Origin: Desulfopila sp. IMCC35006
GTDB taxonomy: Bacteria > Desulfobacterota > Desulfobulbia > Desulfobulbales > Desulfocapsaceae
Assembly (NCBI RefSeq): GCF_005116645.1
Contig: NZ_SWCM01000003.1
Location: 372,001-436,000 of the forward strand
DNA length: 64,000 nt
Reading direction: 5' to 3'
The notes under the pieces were generated by a model. The model saw only the letters and a program-made list of their open reading frames with translations, did not search any database and was not told the DNA's origin. Made by a program: the position numbers and the translations under genes. Shown piece after piece: positions 43,868-54,024 of the stretch (the first letter of the stretch is position 1; every line of letters starts with the position of its first letter).

Positions 43868-44623
43868 GCTTCTTTTTTTCAACTTGCCTCTCTTGTCGAA
43901 AACCATCCACTTCTCATCCGTCTTTTATACTGCCCCCATGTCCCCCCTTCTTTTATGACACTCGAATGCACCAATACACCTCTGCTGCACGGGACAACAC
44001 CGGAATGATATCTCCGCTGTGCGCACTCAGTGTTTGCACAACACGAACAACAGGAAAAATATCCACTTTACTGACAGCCGAATGGTTTTTTTCCTTATTA
44101 CCGGAAAGATATTCGACATACTTGTAAAATGGTCTTGATTTCGTCACAGCGTGGTGTTATCTATAACCACTTTCTCTACTGGAGATATGGCTTGCACAAC
44201 AGTTTCAGGGCCAACACCCAAAATCACGGCGCACTCTTTGCACAATGGCAAAAAGAACTGTTCAACATATTGCCTCACCCTATTATGCCTTGCTCCCAGC
44301 AAAGCAATGCAGCACGCCTGTCTCGCCTCTAAAGAACAGCTCTCTGTTTCATCCAGTCCTCAAACACACCCCGGAAGTCGCTGTGCAGAGCACAACCAGC
44401 TGCTCTGATTACGTGCCGACTCCCAAGTCTCTCTGCGATTCTCGACTATGCAATGAAGTTTTGGGTCTTAAATCAACAGTTACAGACTCCCATGGAAATA
44501 ATCAGGCCAACTGGCTTGACGTTTTATACCGTATTTTAATAGACTTTCTTTATCGGCTAAACGTACCGCCGAACAATCGCGCGCTTGCGCACATTTGTTG
44601 TCACACAGCAATAGGAGGTTGAC
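43868..44623. other. Noncoding 756-base gap upstream of the hydrogenase operon
   Basis: No convincing gene, hairpin element or tRNA was seen. Several short open frames exist but none has a ribosome binding site or recognisable content. The last 100 bases contain TTGACG at 44516, a possible -35 box with a weak -10 region, which would be the only visible promoter of the hydrogenase genes. Confidence 0.5.
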
Positions 44624-45700
44624 ATGGCAGACACATTAAACAAGATGCTGGACCCGCAGCTTAATCGACGCGGATTCCTCAAAGGGTGCACAATGGCGGC
44701 AGCCGCCCTGGGATTGTCCGAGACTATGATCCCCAAACTGGTCGAAGCGGCTGCAACCGCTGAGCGCCCACGCGTTATATGGCTCCACTTCCAGGAATGC
44801 ACCGGCTGCACAGAGAGTTTATTGCGCTCTTCTCATCCAGATCTTGCCCGGTTGATACTCGATATTATCTCCCTCGATTACCATGAAACCGTCATGGCCG
44901 CCGCAGGACATCAGGCAGAAAAAAATCTGCATGATACTGTTGACAACCATCCGTTCATTCTGGTCGTTGAAGGCGGTATCCCCACCAAGGATGGCGGCAT
45001 CTACTGCAAGATTGCCGGGAAAACCGCCATGGATATCCTGGCCGAGGTTGCCCCAAAGGCATCGGCAATCATTGCTATCGGCACCTGCGCAACCTTCGGC
45101 GGCGTGCAGGCTGCAGCCCCTAACCCCACCGGTTCCGTCGGAGTCCAGGATCTGGTAAGCGGCGTACCTATTGTCAACATTCCAGGCTGTCCGCCTAACC
45201 CGGTTTCTTTCCTTGGTACCATTCTGCACTATTTAACCTTCAAAAGACTGCCCGCTCTCGACAACTTGAACAGGCCGCTCTTTGCCTATGGACGCAGGAT
45301 TCACGACCAGTGTGAACGCCGGGCCCACTTTGACGAGGGTCGATTTGTAGAACAATACGGCGATGAGTTCCATAAGCTCGGCTACTGCCTTTACAAAGTA
45401 GGCTGCAAGGGCCCGGAAACTTTCTCCAACTGCCCTACCGCCCGTTTCAACGACGTCGGTGTCTGGCCGGTCAGTGTCGGCAACGGCTGTTTCGGCTGTA
45501 CCGAACCGAATTTCTGGGATACCATGACCCCGTTCAACGAGAGACTGCCGATGGTAAAAATCCCCTCCGCCGGAATCGTCGCCAGCGCCGACAAGGTTGG
45601 TAAAACCGTGTTAGGCGTTACTGCCGCTGCAGTCGGCATTCATGCCGCAGTCGGCATCGGTAAACGAATCATCAAAGGCAAAAAGAGCGGAGACGCATAA
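44624..45700 (+). CDS. hyaA: [NiFe] hydrogenase small subunit, Tat-exported, membrane-anchored
   Basis: 358 residues. The Tat signal is NRRGFLKG near residue 14. The proximal cluster site is CTGCTESLL, with GTCATFGG and PGCPPNPV; the other clusters use HDQCERR, CLYKVGCKGP and NGCFGCTEPNFWD. A C-terminal helix (about 320-345) anchors it to the membrane, as in group 1 uptake hydrogenases. GGAGG lies six bases before ATG 44624. First gene of the hydrogenase and maturation cluster. Confidence 0.95.
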   Translation: MADTLNKMLDPQLNRRGFLKGCTMAAAALGLSETMIPKLVEAAATAERPRVIWLHFQECTGCTESLLRSSHPDLARLILDIISLDYHETVMAAAGHQAEKNLHDTVDNHPFILVVEGGIPTKDGGIYCKIAGKTAMDILAEVAPKASAIIAIGTCATFGGVQAAAPNPTGSVGVQDLVSGVPIVNIPGCPPNPVSFLGTILHYLTFKRLPALDNLNRPLFAYGRRIHDQCERRAHFDEGRFVEQYGDEFHKLGYCLYKVGCKGPETFSNCPTARFNDVGVWPVSVGNGCFGCTEPNFWDTMTPFNERLPMVKIPSAGIVASADKVGKTVLGVTAAAVGIHAAVGIGKRIIKGKKSGDA

Positions 45701-45795
45701 AAAGCAGTTCCCTGGCGAAAATATTTTCTCCCGACGCCTGAAAGCAGATAACTTTACGGCGGCAGGTTGTCCTATCTTATATGGAGGTTGTTCAC

Positions 45796-47496
45796 ATGGC
45801 GCAGCGAATTACCATTGATCCGATCACCCGGATTGAGGGTCACTTAAGAGTAGATGTAGAAGTTGACGGAGGACTGGTCACCAAGGCGTGGTCCTCCGGC
45901 CAGATGTATCGTGGTCTGGAGAACATTCTCAAAGGCCGGGATCCTCGGGATGCTTGGGTATTTGTCCAGCGTATCTGCGGGGTATGCACCACGGTCCACG
46001 CCCTGGCTTCCGTTCGTGCAGTTGAAAACGCCCTTGGCCTGGAAATTCCTCTCAATGCCCAGTTGATTCGTAATATGGTCCAGTCGATTCATTGTCTGCA
46101 TGACCATATTGTCCATTTTTACGCGTTGTCCGCCCTCGACTGGGTTGATGTTGTCTCCGCCCTTGACGCGGACCCTGTCGCCACCGCTAAACTGGCTGAC
46201 AGCCTGTCAGACTGGCCGGGCAACAGTCCCAAGCGTTTTGCGGCAGTAAAGGATAAGCTTAAAACCCTGGTGGCCAGCGGCCAGCTCGGGCCTTTTGCCA
46301 ATGCATACTGGGGCCATTCGGCCATGAAACTGCCGCCGGAGGCAAATCTCATGGCGGTTTCCCATTACCTCGAAGCCCTTGATTATCAGCGCAAAGCCAC
46401 CCAGGCCCTGGCCATTCTCGGCGGCAAAAACCCGCATATCCAGAATCTCGCGGTTGGTGGGGTTACCACCAATATCAACCCGGAAAACGAGACTGCGGTG
46501 ACCATGGAACGCCTCTACTACATTAAGCAGCTGGTAGAAGAAGTGCGGAGCTTTATCCAGATGGTCTACATCACCGACGTTGTTGCAGTCGGCGCCCTCT
46601 ATAAAGATTGGCTCCCCTATGGCGCCGGCGTTACCAACTATCTTGCCGCACCGGATATGTTCCTTGACGCGGCCGGAACCCAATCCGACCTGCCCGGCGG
46701 AACCGTGTTTGGCGGCGATCTCGCCACAGTCAAACCGATCACCGGCCTGGCTGATCCATATTTCAAGGAAAATGTCGAGGAATCCATCGCCAAGGCATGG
46801 TATGACGGCGACTGGTCCAAGCACCCATGGGAATCGTCAACCGATCCTAAATACACCGATTTCCAGGATGATGGCAAGTACACCTGGCTCAAGGCCCCAC
46901 GATTCCAGAATAAACCAATGCAGGTTGGCCCTCTGGCCCAGATGGTTGTCGGGTATGCCCAGGGACACGAACTGACGGTAAAGAGTGTCGATGCCTGTCT
47001 CAGCCGCATCAGTGCAGTTGCTGGTGTGACTGTCGGTCCGAATATCCTGCACAGCACCATCGGCCGCCATGCCGCCCGCGCAGTCCGTGCCGGAATGATG
47101 GCCGACCTTGCTCTTAAGCATTGGGAGTTACTGGTAAATAATATTGGCTCCGGGGATTACGAGATCTTCAATCCACCGGTTTTCCCCAAAGGAGAGCAGC
47201 GCGGCGTCGGCGTCCATGAAGCACCACGTGGCTTGCTGTCGCACTGGATCGTCATCCAGGATGGCAGGATTAAAAACTATCAGTGCGTCGTTCCTTCTAC
47301 CTGGAATGCAGGTCCGCGCGACGCGGAGGGACAGCTCGGCCCCTACGAGGCATCTCTTATGGGCAATCCGATTGCTGACCCCGAACGACCTCTCGAGGTT
47401 CTTCGTACTGTGCATTCTTTTGATCCATGCATCGCCTGCGCCGTCCATATGCTGGACCCAGAAGGTAAGGAAGTTATGAAAGTGAAAGCGCTGTAA
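45796..47496 (+). CDS. hyaB: [NiFe] hydrogenase large subunit
   Basis: 566 residues. The nickel-iron site is formed by C61 and C64 (RICGVCTTVH) and C545 and C548 (DPCIACAVH). The maturation protease should cut after H551, removing 15 residues. ATG 45796 was chosen since GGAGG lies nine bases upstream and MAQRITIDPITRIEGH is the usual N-terminus; an ATG at 45781 is in frame. It oxidises hydrogen in the periplasm after export with the small subunit. Confidence 0.96.
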   Translation: MAQRITIDPITRIEGHLRVDVEVDGGLVTKAWSSGQMYRGLENILKGRDPRDAWVFVQRICGVCTTVHALASVRAVENALGLEIPLNAQLIRNMVQSIHCLHDHIVHFYALSALDWVDVVSALDADPVATAKLADSLSDWPGNSPKRFAAVKDKLKTLVASGQLGPFANAYWGHSAMKLPPEANLMAVSHYLEALDYQRKATQALAILGGKNPHIQNLAVGGVTTNINPENETAVTMERLYYIKQLVEEVRSFIQMVYITDVVAVGALYKDWLPYGAGVTNYLAAPDMFLDAAGTQSDLPGGTVFGGDLATVKPITGLADPYFKENVEESIAKAWYDGDWSKHPWESSTDPKYTDFQDDGKYTWLKAPRFQNKPMQVGPLAQMVVGYAQGHELTVKSVDACLSRISAVAGVTVGPNILHSTIGRHAARAVRAGMMADLALKHWELLVNNIGSGDYEIFNPPVFPKGEQRGVGVHEAPRGLLSHWIVIQDGRIKNYQCVVPSTWNAGPRDAEGQLGPYEASLMGNPIADPERPLEVLRTVHSFDPCIACAVHMLDPEGKEVMKVKAL

Positions 47497-47556
47497 GCCT
47501 GATTTCACCTAACTCAAAACTTTTCTTTCCGGCACAAGCCGTAGGAGGTTATAAGA

Positions 47557-48201
47557 ATGGCAACTTATGAAAGACATTACTGCTGGAGCGTACTGCTCCG
47601 GCTGTTCCACTGGATGTTTGCCCTGTCTATCGTTTTTCTGGTAGTCACCGGCTTTTACATCAACAATCCGTGGACAAACACCATGATTGAAGGCAGTGCG
47701 AGCTTTCCGATGGCAACGATGCGGTATATTCATTATATCGCCGCATACACCATGGCATCGGCCGTATTGATCAGATTATTCCTGTATATTTTCGGTAATG
47801 CCCAGGAAAGGGTCTGGGATATCCTGCCGATCAGTAAGCGGAATATCAACAATCTCAAGATGACCCTGCTGCAGTACAGCTATATCAGTGATAAGCATGA
47901 CGAACGACTCGGCCATAATCTTCTGGCCGGATTGACGTACCTCTTTACTTTTTTCGCCGCGCTCGTCATGATTTGCAGCGGATTTTACATGCTTTTCCCG
48001 GAAGTAACCCTCCTGGCCAAATGGGGCGGGATACTTTTCGGCAGCCAGCAGTCTGCTCGTTATCTCCACCATCTGCTGATGTGGTGGTTTATGATCTTCG
48101 CCGTCGTCCATATCTACCTTTGCATATGGAATGACTGCCAGGAGCCGGAGGGATTAATTTCCTCCATCTTTACCGGTGCAAAATTTAAACACAGAGCATA
48201 A
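47557..48201 (+). CDS. hyaC: Hydrogenase cytochrome b subunit
   Basis: 214 residues with four membrane helices and haem-ligand histidines in RLFHWMF, YIHYIAAY and HHLLMWWFMIFAVVHIY. It takes electrons from the small subunit's clusters to the quinone pool. AGGAGG is eight bases before ATG 47557. Its end overlaps the start of hypF by 26 bases. Confidence 0.93.
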   Translation: MATYERHYCWSVLLRLFHWMFALSIVFLVVTGFYINNPWTNTMIEGSASFPMATMRYIHYIAAYTMASAVLIRLFLYIFGNAQERVWDILPISKRNINNLKMTLLQYSYISDKHDERLGHNLLAGLTYLFTFFAALVMICSGFYMLFPEVTLLAKWGGILFGSQQSARYLHHLLMWWFMIFAVVHIYLCIWNDCQEPEGLISSIFTGAKFKHRA

Positions 48202-50557
48202 AAAGAAAAGGGTCGAAATTCTCGTTCGGGGCACTGTCCAGGGCGTAGGGTTTCGACCCTTCATCTACAACTTAGCCCGTCGTTTCGCAATTTCCGGAAC
48301 CGTAACGAATACCAGCACTGGCGTGGCAATCACTGCCATGGCCCCAGGCGATACGCTTGATATCTTTATGCAGGCCATAGTTGACCAGGCCCCACCACTG
48401 GCCAGGATCATCTCACTGGAAAGCCATTGCCTGCCCTTCGCAGGTGATAATGACGATAACACGGCACCCTCTTTTTCCATTCTGCCAAGTATTGCCGGCA
48501 GCTCTGCCAACACGGCAATTCCACCGGATATTGCCCTGTGCCGTGACTGCCTGAGAGAACTGCTCGATCCCGCCGACAGACGGTTTCATTACCCTTTCAT
48601 CAACTGTACCAACTGCGGGCCGCGCTTTACTATCGTCGAAACAATTCCATACGACCGGCCCAAGACCTCCATGAAGGTATTCCCGATGTGCAAGGCCTGC
48701 ACCGCGGAATACCATGATCCGGGCAACAGGAGGTTCCACGCCCAGCCTAATGCCTGTCCCGACTGTGGTCCGAATATCACTTTATACGACAGAGATGGAA
48801 GATGTCTGCAGACCGATTCGGTCCTGGCCCGGGCAGCGACCTCGTTGCAGGAAGACCTGGTCCTGGCCATCCGCGGTCTCGGCGGGTTTCATCTGGCAGT
48901 GAACGCGTGTTCCACCCGAGCAGTCTCAGTGCTCCGCGACAGAAAAGGCCGCCCGGACAAACCTCTGGCCATCATGGTGGCTGACAGAGCAGCAGCAGAA
49001 AAATTCTGTCTCCTTACCCCAGTTGCCGAGCAGCTCCTTGCCTCACCGGAACAGCCGATTGTTCTGCTCGGAAAAAGAAAAGACACCAGGCTGGCTGACA
49101 ATCTTGCCCCGGGAATTGATGAAATCGGCGTGATGCTCCCGTACACCCCGCTGCACCACCTGCTTTTTCAACAAAAAAATTGTCCGGAAGCGCTGGTCAT
49201 GACCTCCGGCAACAGCAGCGGCAGTCCGATCTGCACCGCCAATGACGACGCCCTTGCCCGACTCAAGACGATCGCCGATCTGTTTCTGCTGCACAACCGC
49301 GACATCGTCACCCGCGTCGATGACTCGGTGGTTAAAATTATCGCCAAGCAGCCGGTTATCCTGCGCCGCGCCCGCGGTTTTGCCCCTGCACCAATCCAGA
49401 TCCCCTGGCGGCTGCCGAACATCCTGGCCTGTGGTCCCGGCCTGAAAAACACCTTTGGACTGGGTCGCGACCAGACCGTCATGCTCAGTCAGCACATCGG
49501 TGATCTCGACAATCTGGCCTCCTACGAGTTCTACCAGGAGTCAATTACGCACTGCAAGAACGTCTTTCAGCTCGAACCGGAGGTGGTCGCCTGCGATCTC
49601 CACCCCGACTATCTGAGCAGCCGCTATGCCGCAGAGAGTGACCTGCCTCTCTACCGGGTCCAGCATCATCACGCCCATGCCGTTGCAGTCATGGCCGAGC
49701 ATGGAATTGACGAGCCGGTCCTGGCGGTCATACTCGACGGCACCGGCCTTGGCGATGACGGCACAATCTGGGGCGGTGAAATTTTACAGGCCGATTTAAC
49801 TGCCTACAGTAGACTGGGGCACCTCAGCCAGATGCACCTTCCCGGTGGCGATGCAGCAGCGACCGAGCCCTGGCGGATGGGTCTCTCCGCTCTATTCCAT
49901 AGTTTCGGTGACGATGGCATAGCCATGGACCGGCTGCCGGCTGCGCTCCGGCAGGAAGATGAGGGCAAATTACGGGTTATCTCGTCTATGCTCACAAGCG
50001 GCTTCAACAGTCCACTGAGCTCCAGCTGCGGCCGGCTTTTCGACGCAGCCGCCTCGCTGCTCGGTATCCGGCAACGGATCAGCTTCGAAGGCCAGGCGGC
50101 CATGGAATTGGAAACATTGGCGAAAAAGGCTCAGACCAGCTCCTGGCTCAAGGATATTTCGCCCATTTTGCACACCAACACGAACGCTTTATTGGCAGAA
50201 AATAACGGAAAATGGGAGATTTGTTCGGCAGAATTTGTTAAGACAATACACGATGGAATGCAGAGAGGCGAAGATCGATCCGCACTTGCTCTACAGTTCC
50301 ACGCGATGCTTATCAACAGCATCACCAGACTTATTGAAAAATTATCGCTTCAGACCGGCATCCAAAAGGTTGTGCTTTCTGGAGGATGTATGCAAAACAG
50401 CTTGCTCCTCGGTGGCCTTTTACATACACTACAGGCTCTACATTTAAACGTTTACACCGGCAATTCGCTTCCCCTCAATGACGGCGCGATTGCTTTCGGT
50501 CAGACAATCATAGGAGGTCTGCGCCATGTGTCTCGCAATTCCCATGCGGGTGACTAA
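48176..50557 (+). CDS. hypF: Carbamoyltransferase HypF
   Basis: 793 residues with all HypF domains: acylphosphatase (VRGTVQGVGFRPF), two zinc fingers (CRDCLRELLDP ... CTNCGP and CKACTAEYHDP ... CPDCGP), YrdC-like (LAIRGLGGFHLA), and a Kae1-like C-terminus (QHHHAHAVAVMAEHG). It makes the thiocarboxamide used for the cyanide ligands of the NiFe site. The GTG start at 48176 overlaps the cytochrome gene; no ATG lies near, so coupling is probable. Confidence 0.95.
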   Translation: MQNLNTEHKKKRVEILVRGTVQGVGFRPFIYNLARRFAISGTVTNTSTGVAITAMAPGDTLDIFMQAIVDQAPPLARIISLESHCLPFAGDNDDNTAPSFSILPSIAGSSANTAIPPDIALCRDCLRELLDPADRRFHYPFINCTNCGPRFTIVETIPYDRPKTSMKVFPMCKACTAEYHDPGNRRFHAQPNACPDCGPNITLYDRDGRCLQTDSVLARAATSLQEDLVLAIRGLGGFHLAVNACSTRAVSVLRDRKGRPDKPLAIMVADRAAAEKFCLLTPVAEQLLASPEQPIVLLGKRKDTRLADNLAPGIDEIGVMLPYTPLHHLLFQQKNCPEALVMTSGNSSGSPICTANDDALARLKTIADLFLLHNRDIVTRVDDSVVKIIAKQPVILRRARGFAPAPIQIPWRLPNILACGPGLKNTFGLGRDQTVMLSQHIGDLDNLASYEFYQESITHCKNVFQLEPEVVACDLHPDYLSSRYAAESDLPLYRVQHHHAHAVAVMAEHGIDEPVLAVILDGTGLGDDGTIWGGEILQADLTAYSRLGHLSQMHLPGGDAAATEPWRMGLSALFHSFGDDGIAMDRLPAALRQEDEGKLRVISSMLTSGFNSPLSSSCGRLFDAAASLLGIRQRISFEGQAAMELETLAKKAQTSSWLKDISPILHTNTNALLAENNGKWEICSAEFVKTIHDGMQRGEDRSALALQFHAMLINSITRLIEKLSLQTGIQKVVLSGGCMQNSLLLGGLLHTLQALHLNVYTGNSLPLNDGAIAFGQTIIGGLRHVSRNSHAGD

Positions 50558-50789
50558 TGTTCAGGGTGACCCTGACGATTTCACCAGCAACCAGATAGCC
50601 ACGGTCGATACCGATGGCATAAGTAAGGAAGTCCGACTGGACATCGTCGACCACTGGCCGGCCGTTGGTGACTATGTCATTATCCATGCCGGCTTTGCCA
50701 TCCATTCCCTGGTCGAGGAAGAGGCGTTAAAAAACATCGCTCTTCTCCAGGAGCTGGCCGACAATATGCCGGAAGAGTTACTTTCCTGA
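50526..50789 (+). CDS. hypC: Hydrogenase maturation chaperone HypC
   Basis: 87 residues, starting with MCLAIPMRV, where the conserved Cys2 binds the Fe(CN)2CO unit. Overlaps the hypF end by 32 bases, with AGGAGG nine bases upstream. It carries iron with its ligands from HypD to the large subunit. Confidence 0.95.
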   Translation: MCLAIPMRVTNVQGDPDDFTSNQIATVDTDGISKEVRLDIVDHWPAVGDYVIIHAGFAIHSLVEEEALKNIALLQELADNMPEELLS

Positions 50790-50802
50790 TCTGGAATAAA
50801 CC

Positions 50803-51888
50803 ATGAAACACCTTGATGAATACCGTGATCTCCAACTTGTCAAACCGCTGGTTGAAGAGCTGAAAAAAACCGTCACCAGACCACTGCGGGTGATGGAGAT
50901 ATGCGGCTCCCATACCATGGCCATCTTTCGCAACGGGCTGCGGAGCATCCTGCCGGAGGGGATGGAACTGGTTTCCGGCCCCGGCTGCCCGGTCTGCGTC
51001 ACCTCTGCCTCACACATGGATGCCTTTATCGCCATAGCTGATTATCCTGGAGTGCGGGTGGCTATTTTTGGTGATCTGTTTCGCGTACCGGGTACCCGCA
51101 CCTCGCTTGCCCAGGCCAGCGCGGGCGGGGCTCAAATCGACATAGTCTATTCGCCGATGGATGCCCTCGAGCTGGCAATACAGCATCCAGACCAGCAGGT
51201 GGTTTTTCTCGGCGTTGGTTTTGAAACAACGACCCCGGGAATCGCCGCGACGATTCTTGCCGCCAGGAACAAAAAGATCCATAATTTCATGGTCTTTTCT
51301 ACCCAGAAAACCATGCCGGCGCCGATGGAAGCCCTGCTCAGTGATCCCCGGCTCAAAATCGACGGCCTGCTCTGTCCGGGCCATGTCTCGTCAATCATTG
51401 GCGCAGGGGCCTGGGAACCACTGGCAAAAAAATATCATCTGGCCTGTGTGGTCGGCGGTTTTGAGACGGCCGATCTGGTCAAGAGCCTCATCCTTCTCGC
51501 CCGTCAGGTAGGCACGAACGATATAAAAGTGGAAAACGCCTACCCCCGCGCCGTCTCCTGGGAAGGCAACATGAGGGCCCGGAAGATGGTCGAAGAAATT
51601 TTTGAACCGGCCGACATGGACTGGCGCGGCCTTGGCCGTATTCCGGCAAGCGGTCTGAAAATTCGTGAAAAATATGGTGCCTTTGACGCTGAGGTGCGAC
51701 TCGACATTACCCTGCCCCAGGCAGAGGAACCCAGGGGATGCATGTGCGGCAACATCTTAAAAGGAATGAACACCCCCCGAGAATGCCCGCTTTTCGATAC
51801 CCGCTGTACTCCCGCCCATCCCGTTGGCCCCTGCATGGTGTCCAGTGAAGGGACCTGCGCAGCGTATCATAAATATGGACGTGAATGA
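50803..51888 (+). CDS. hypD: Fe-(CN)2CO assembly protein HypD
   Basis: 361 residues with the conserved motifs CGSHTMAIFRNGL, GPGCPVCVT and, at the C-terminus, the [4Fe-4S] cysteines in CGNILKG, CPLFDTRCTP and GPCMVSSEG. It starts 13 bases after hypC. The stop codon (51886-51888) overlaps the first bases of a REP-like repeat. Confidence 0.95.
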   Translation: MKHLDEYRDLQLVKPLVEELKKTVTRPLRVMEICGSHTMAIFRNGLRSILPEGMELVSGPGCPVCVTSASHMDAFIAIADYPGVRVAIFGDLFRVPGTRTSLAQASAGGAQIDIVYSPMDALELAIQHPDQQVVFLGVGFETTTPGIAATILAARNKKIHNFMVFSTQKTMPAPMEALLSDPRLKIDGLLCPGHVSSIIGAGAWEPLAKKYHLACVVGGFETADLVKSLILLARQVGTNDIKVENAYPRAVSWEGNMRARKMVEEIFEPADMDWRGLGRIPASGLKIREKYGAFDAEVRLDITLPQAEEPRGCMCGNILKGMNTPRECPLFDTRCTPAHPVGPCMVSSEGTCAAYHKYGRE

Positions 51889-52013
51889 TGGCGTCGTAAA
51901 AATTCTTCATCTGCGTCGTTGTTGCAATTTTCATATCATTACGACGTACTTTAGTACGCCGAAATGATATAAAAATCTTACGCCTCGCATATGAAGTTTT
52001 TTACTTAACCATC
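51887..52013 (+). repeat. REP-like palindromic repeat between hypD and hypE (F1)
   Basis: Begins GATGGCGTCGTAAAAATTC and ends with the complement-like TTTTTTACTTAACCATC; the two ends are imperfect inverted repeats (GATGG-N4-GTAAAAA ...). The middle holds a hairpin ATATCATT ... AATGATAT with inner GTACT/AGTAC. Its first base is within the hypD stop codon. Shorter copies lie at 54025 and 62477. Confidence 0.8.
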
Positions 52014-52057
52014 TTGCAATGTGAATTTTTACGAGTTTATCACCAAAAAATAAAATC

Positions 52058-53074
52058 ATGTCTGAAAAAACAATCTTACTCGACCATGGCAGCGGCGGTC
52101 TCGCCAGCCAGCAGCTGATCGGCGATCTCTTTCTAAAATATCTTGACCACCCGATCCTGCGAGGTCTCGAAGATAGTGCTATTTTGCCCAATAAACCGGG
52201 CAAACTGACGTTCACCACCGACAGCTACGTGGTCGATCCCATTTTCTTCCCGGGTGGGGATATCGGCAAACTTGCCGTTCATGGCACCATCAACGATCTG
52301 GCCATGCGTGGCGCCGTGCCCTATTGCCTCAGCCTGGGTTTGATCCTTGAAGAAGGGCTGCGCTTTGCGGATCTGGAACGAGTGATCATCTCCATCAGCC
52401 AGGCGTGCAAAGAGGCCGGGGTCCCAATTGTTACCGGCGACACCAAAGTGGTCCCCAAAGGCAAAGGCGATAAAATTTTCATCAATACTTCCGGCATCGG
52501 CTTTGTCGACGAAAAGATCGACATTTCCTCCAGGAACGCCCGAGTCGGTGACGCAGTCATTCTTTCTGGAACCATGGGGGATCACGGTATCACCATCATG
52601 ACCCGGCGGGCGGGGATCTCCGTGCAGGGGGATCTGCACAGCGACACCATGCCGCTGCATAGACTCGTGGCAACATTGCTGCGGGAGCTGCCTGCCGGTA
52701 CGGTGCACGCCCTGCGCGACCCGACCCGAGGCGGGGTCGCTTCGACGCTTTGTGAAATTGCCGAAAACAGCAGGCTTGGCATTGAGCTTTCCGACGAGGC
52801 CCTGCCGGTTCGCCCGCAGGTTCGCGCCGCCTGTGAACTCCTTGGCCTGGAGCCCCTCTATCTGGCCAATGAAGGCAAATGCCTCGCGATTGTCAGCGGG
52901 GAACAGGCGGAACAGGCCCTTGCCGTTATGCGGGCGACCCCTGAGGGCAGAGAAGCAGCAATTATCGGCAGACTCACTGCTGAAAAAGCCGGACGGGTTA
53001 TCATTAATACCCCGGTCGGCGGAGCGAGGGTGGTCACACCGCTTCACGGGGTCCCTCTGCCTCGCATCTGTTAA
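52058..53074 (+). CDS. hypE: Carbamoyl-dehydratase HypE
   Basis: 338 residues of the AIR-synthase fold with HGSGGLAS, STDSYVVDP and GDTKVVPKG. The C-terminus PLPRIC ends in the cysteine that is carbamoylated by HypF and dehydrated to thiocyanate. Separated from hypD by a REP-like element but in the same direction. Confidence 0.95.
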   Translation: MSEKTILLDHGSGGLASQQLIGDLFLKYLDHPILRGLEDSAILPNKPGKLTFTTDSYVVDPIFFPGGDIGKLAVHGTINDLAMRGAVPYCLSLGLILEEGLRFADLERVIISISQACKEAGVPIVTGDTKVVPKGKGDKIFINTSGIGFVDEKIDISSRNARVGDAVILSGTMGDHGITIMTRRAGISVQGDLHSDTMPLHRLVATLLRELPAGTVHALRDPTRGGVASTLCEIAENSRLGIELSDEALPVRPQVRAACELLGLEPLYLANEGKCLAIVSGEQAEQALAVMRATPEGREAAIIGRLTAEKAGRVIINTPVGGARVVTPLHGVPLPRIC

Positions 53075-53150
53075 GCAATCAAACGTGGCCAATACACCCC
53101 CCCGATACATGAACAATAAGCCGAGAGTCTTTTCAGGAGCAGGGCACCCC

Positions 53151-53642
53151 ATGATAATAGAGAAAAAAATAGGCATTGCCGGTATCGGCAACTTTATCTT
53201 ACGAGACGAAGGTTTTGGTGTCCATGTCGTCCACTATCTCCAGGAAAATTATAGCTTCCCGGACAAAGTAGAAATTCAGGATGTGGGCACCGCCGGAATT
53301 TACATGGCCCCTTTCCTGGAGGAATGCGATCCGATCTTTGTCATCGATGTGGTTGATATTGAAGGCGAACCAGGAGAATTTCACTTTTACACCTTAGACG
53401 ATGTGCAGGCCGGTAATTTTCAAACCCGGATGTCCCCCCATCAACTCGGTCTGCTGGAGATACTTGAAGTATCAAAACTGCGTGACGCAGCCCCCGAACA
53501 TGTGGAGTTTTATACGGTTATCCCCAAGGAACTTGAGGAATCCATCGAACTCTCCGATGTGGTGGAGAAACGAAAAGTAGAAGTGGCCGAGATGATCCTC
53601 GCCCGTCTGGCCGAACTGGGCGTGGAAGTCACCAGAAAGTAA
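53151..53642 (+). CDS. hyaD: Hydrogenase maturation protease
   Basis: 163 residues. GIGNFILRDEGFGVHVV has the acidic residue that binds nickel, with a second aspartate in VIDVVDIEGEPG. It removes the C-terminal extension of HyaB after nickel insertion. ATG 53151 was chosen because AGGAG lies ten bases upstream; earlier in-frame starts (53109 and before) lack support. Its place between hypE and hypA is unusual but consistent. Confidence 0.9.
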   Translation: MIIEKKIGIAGIGNFILRDEGFGVHVVHYLQENYSFPDKVEIQDVGTAGIYMAPFLEECDPIFVIDVVDIEGEPGEFHFYTLDDVQAGNFQTRMSPHQLGLLEILEVSKLRDAAPEHVEFYTVIPKELEESIELSDVVEKRKVEVAEMILARLAELGVEVTRK

Positions 53643-53675
53643 ATCTGTTTTCATCCTGAGAAACCATGAATTGTT

Positions 53676-54023
53676 ATGCATGAAATATCATTAGTCCAGG
53701 GCCTTTTCGAGCAACTGAAAGAGCTGGCTGCGGCCAATAATGCGACCAGGATCATCAGCGTCACCATGGAGATCGGGCCCCTTTGCGGGGTTGTCGTCGA
53801 CTCTTTCCAGTTCGGTTTCGATATTTTATCCGCCGATGATGAGCTGGTACGAGGTGCAAAAATGATTATCCAGGTGCCTCCCGTGAGTTACCGATGCACA
53901 AATTGCAGTCATGTGGAGATCACCGCCGGCAGAAAACCGGATGCATGTCCAGCCTGCGGAGAGTTGTTGCTTATTCCCGATGGCGGCAGTGATCTGCTGT
54001 TGCGCCAGGTGGAAATGGAATGA
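53676..54023 (+). CDS. hypA: Nickel-insertion protein HypA
   Basis: 115 residues beginning MHEISLVQ, where His2 and Glu3 bind nickel; the zinc site is CTNC and CPAC. It passes nickel to the hydrogenase large subunit with HypB. Starts 33 bases after the protease gene. A short REP copy (54025) begins just after its stop codon. Confidence 0.94.
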   Translation: MHEISLVQGLFEQLKELAAANNATRIISVTMEIGPLCGVVVDSFQFGFDILSADDELVRGAKMIIQVPPVSYRCTNCSHVEITAGRKPDACPACGELLLIPDGGSDLLLRQVEME

Positions 54024-54024
54024 A

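Noticed and set aside
44245-44622. Possible gene of 125 codons before the hydrogenase small subunit
   Set aside because: No ribosome binding site, odd composition and no domain; the frame runs across the probable promoter.
52133-53191. Long open frame on the minus strand opposite hypE (352 codons)
   Set aside because: Opposite-strand shadow of a well-supported gene; composition is that of a reversed coding sequence.
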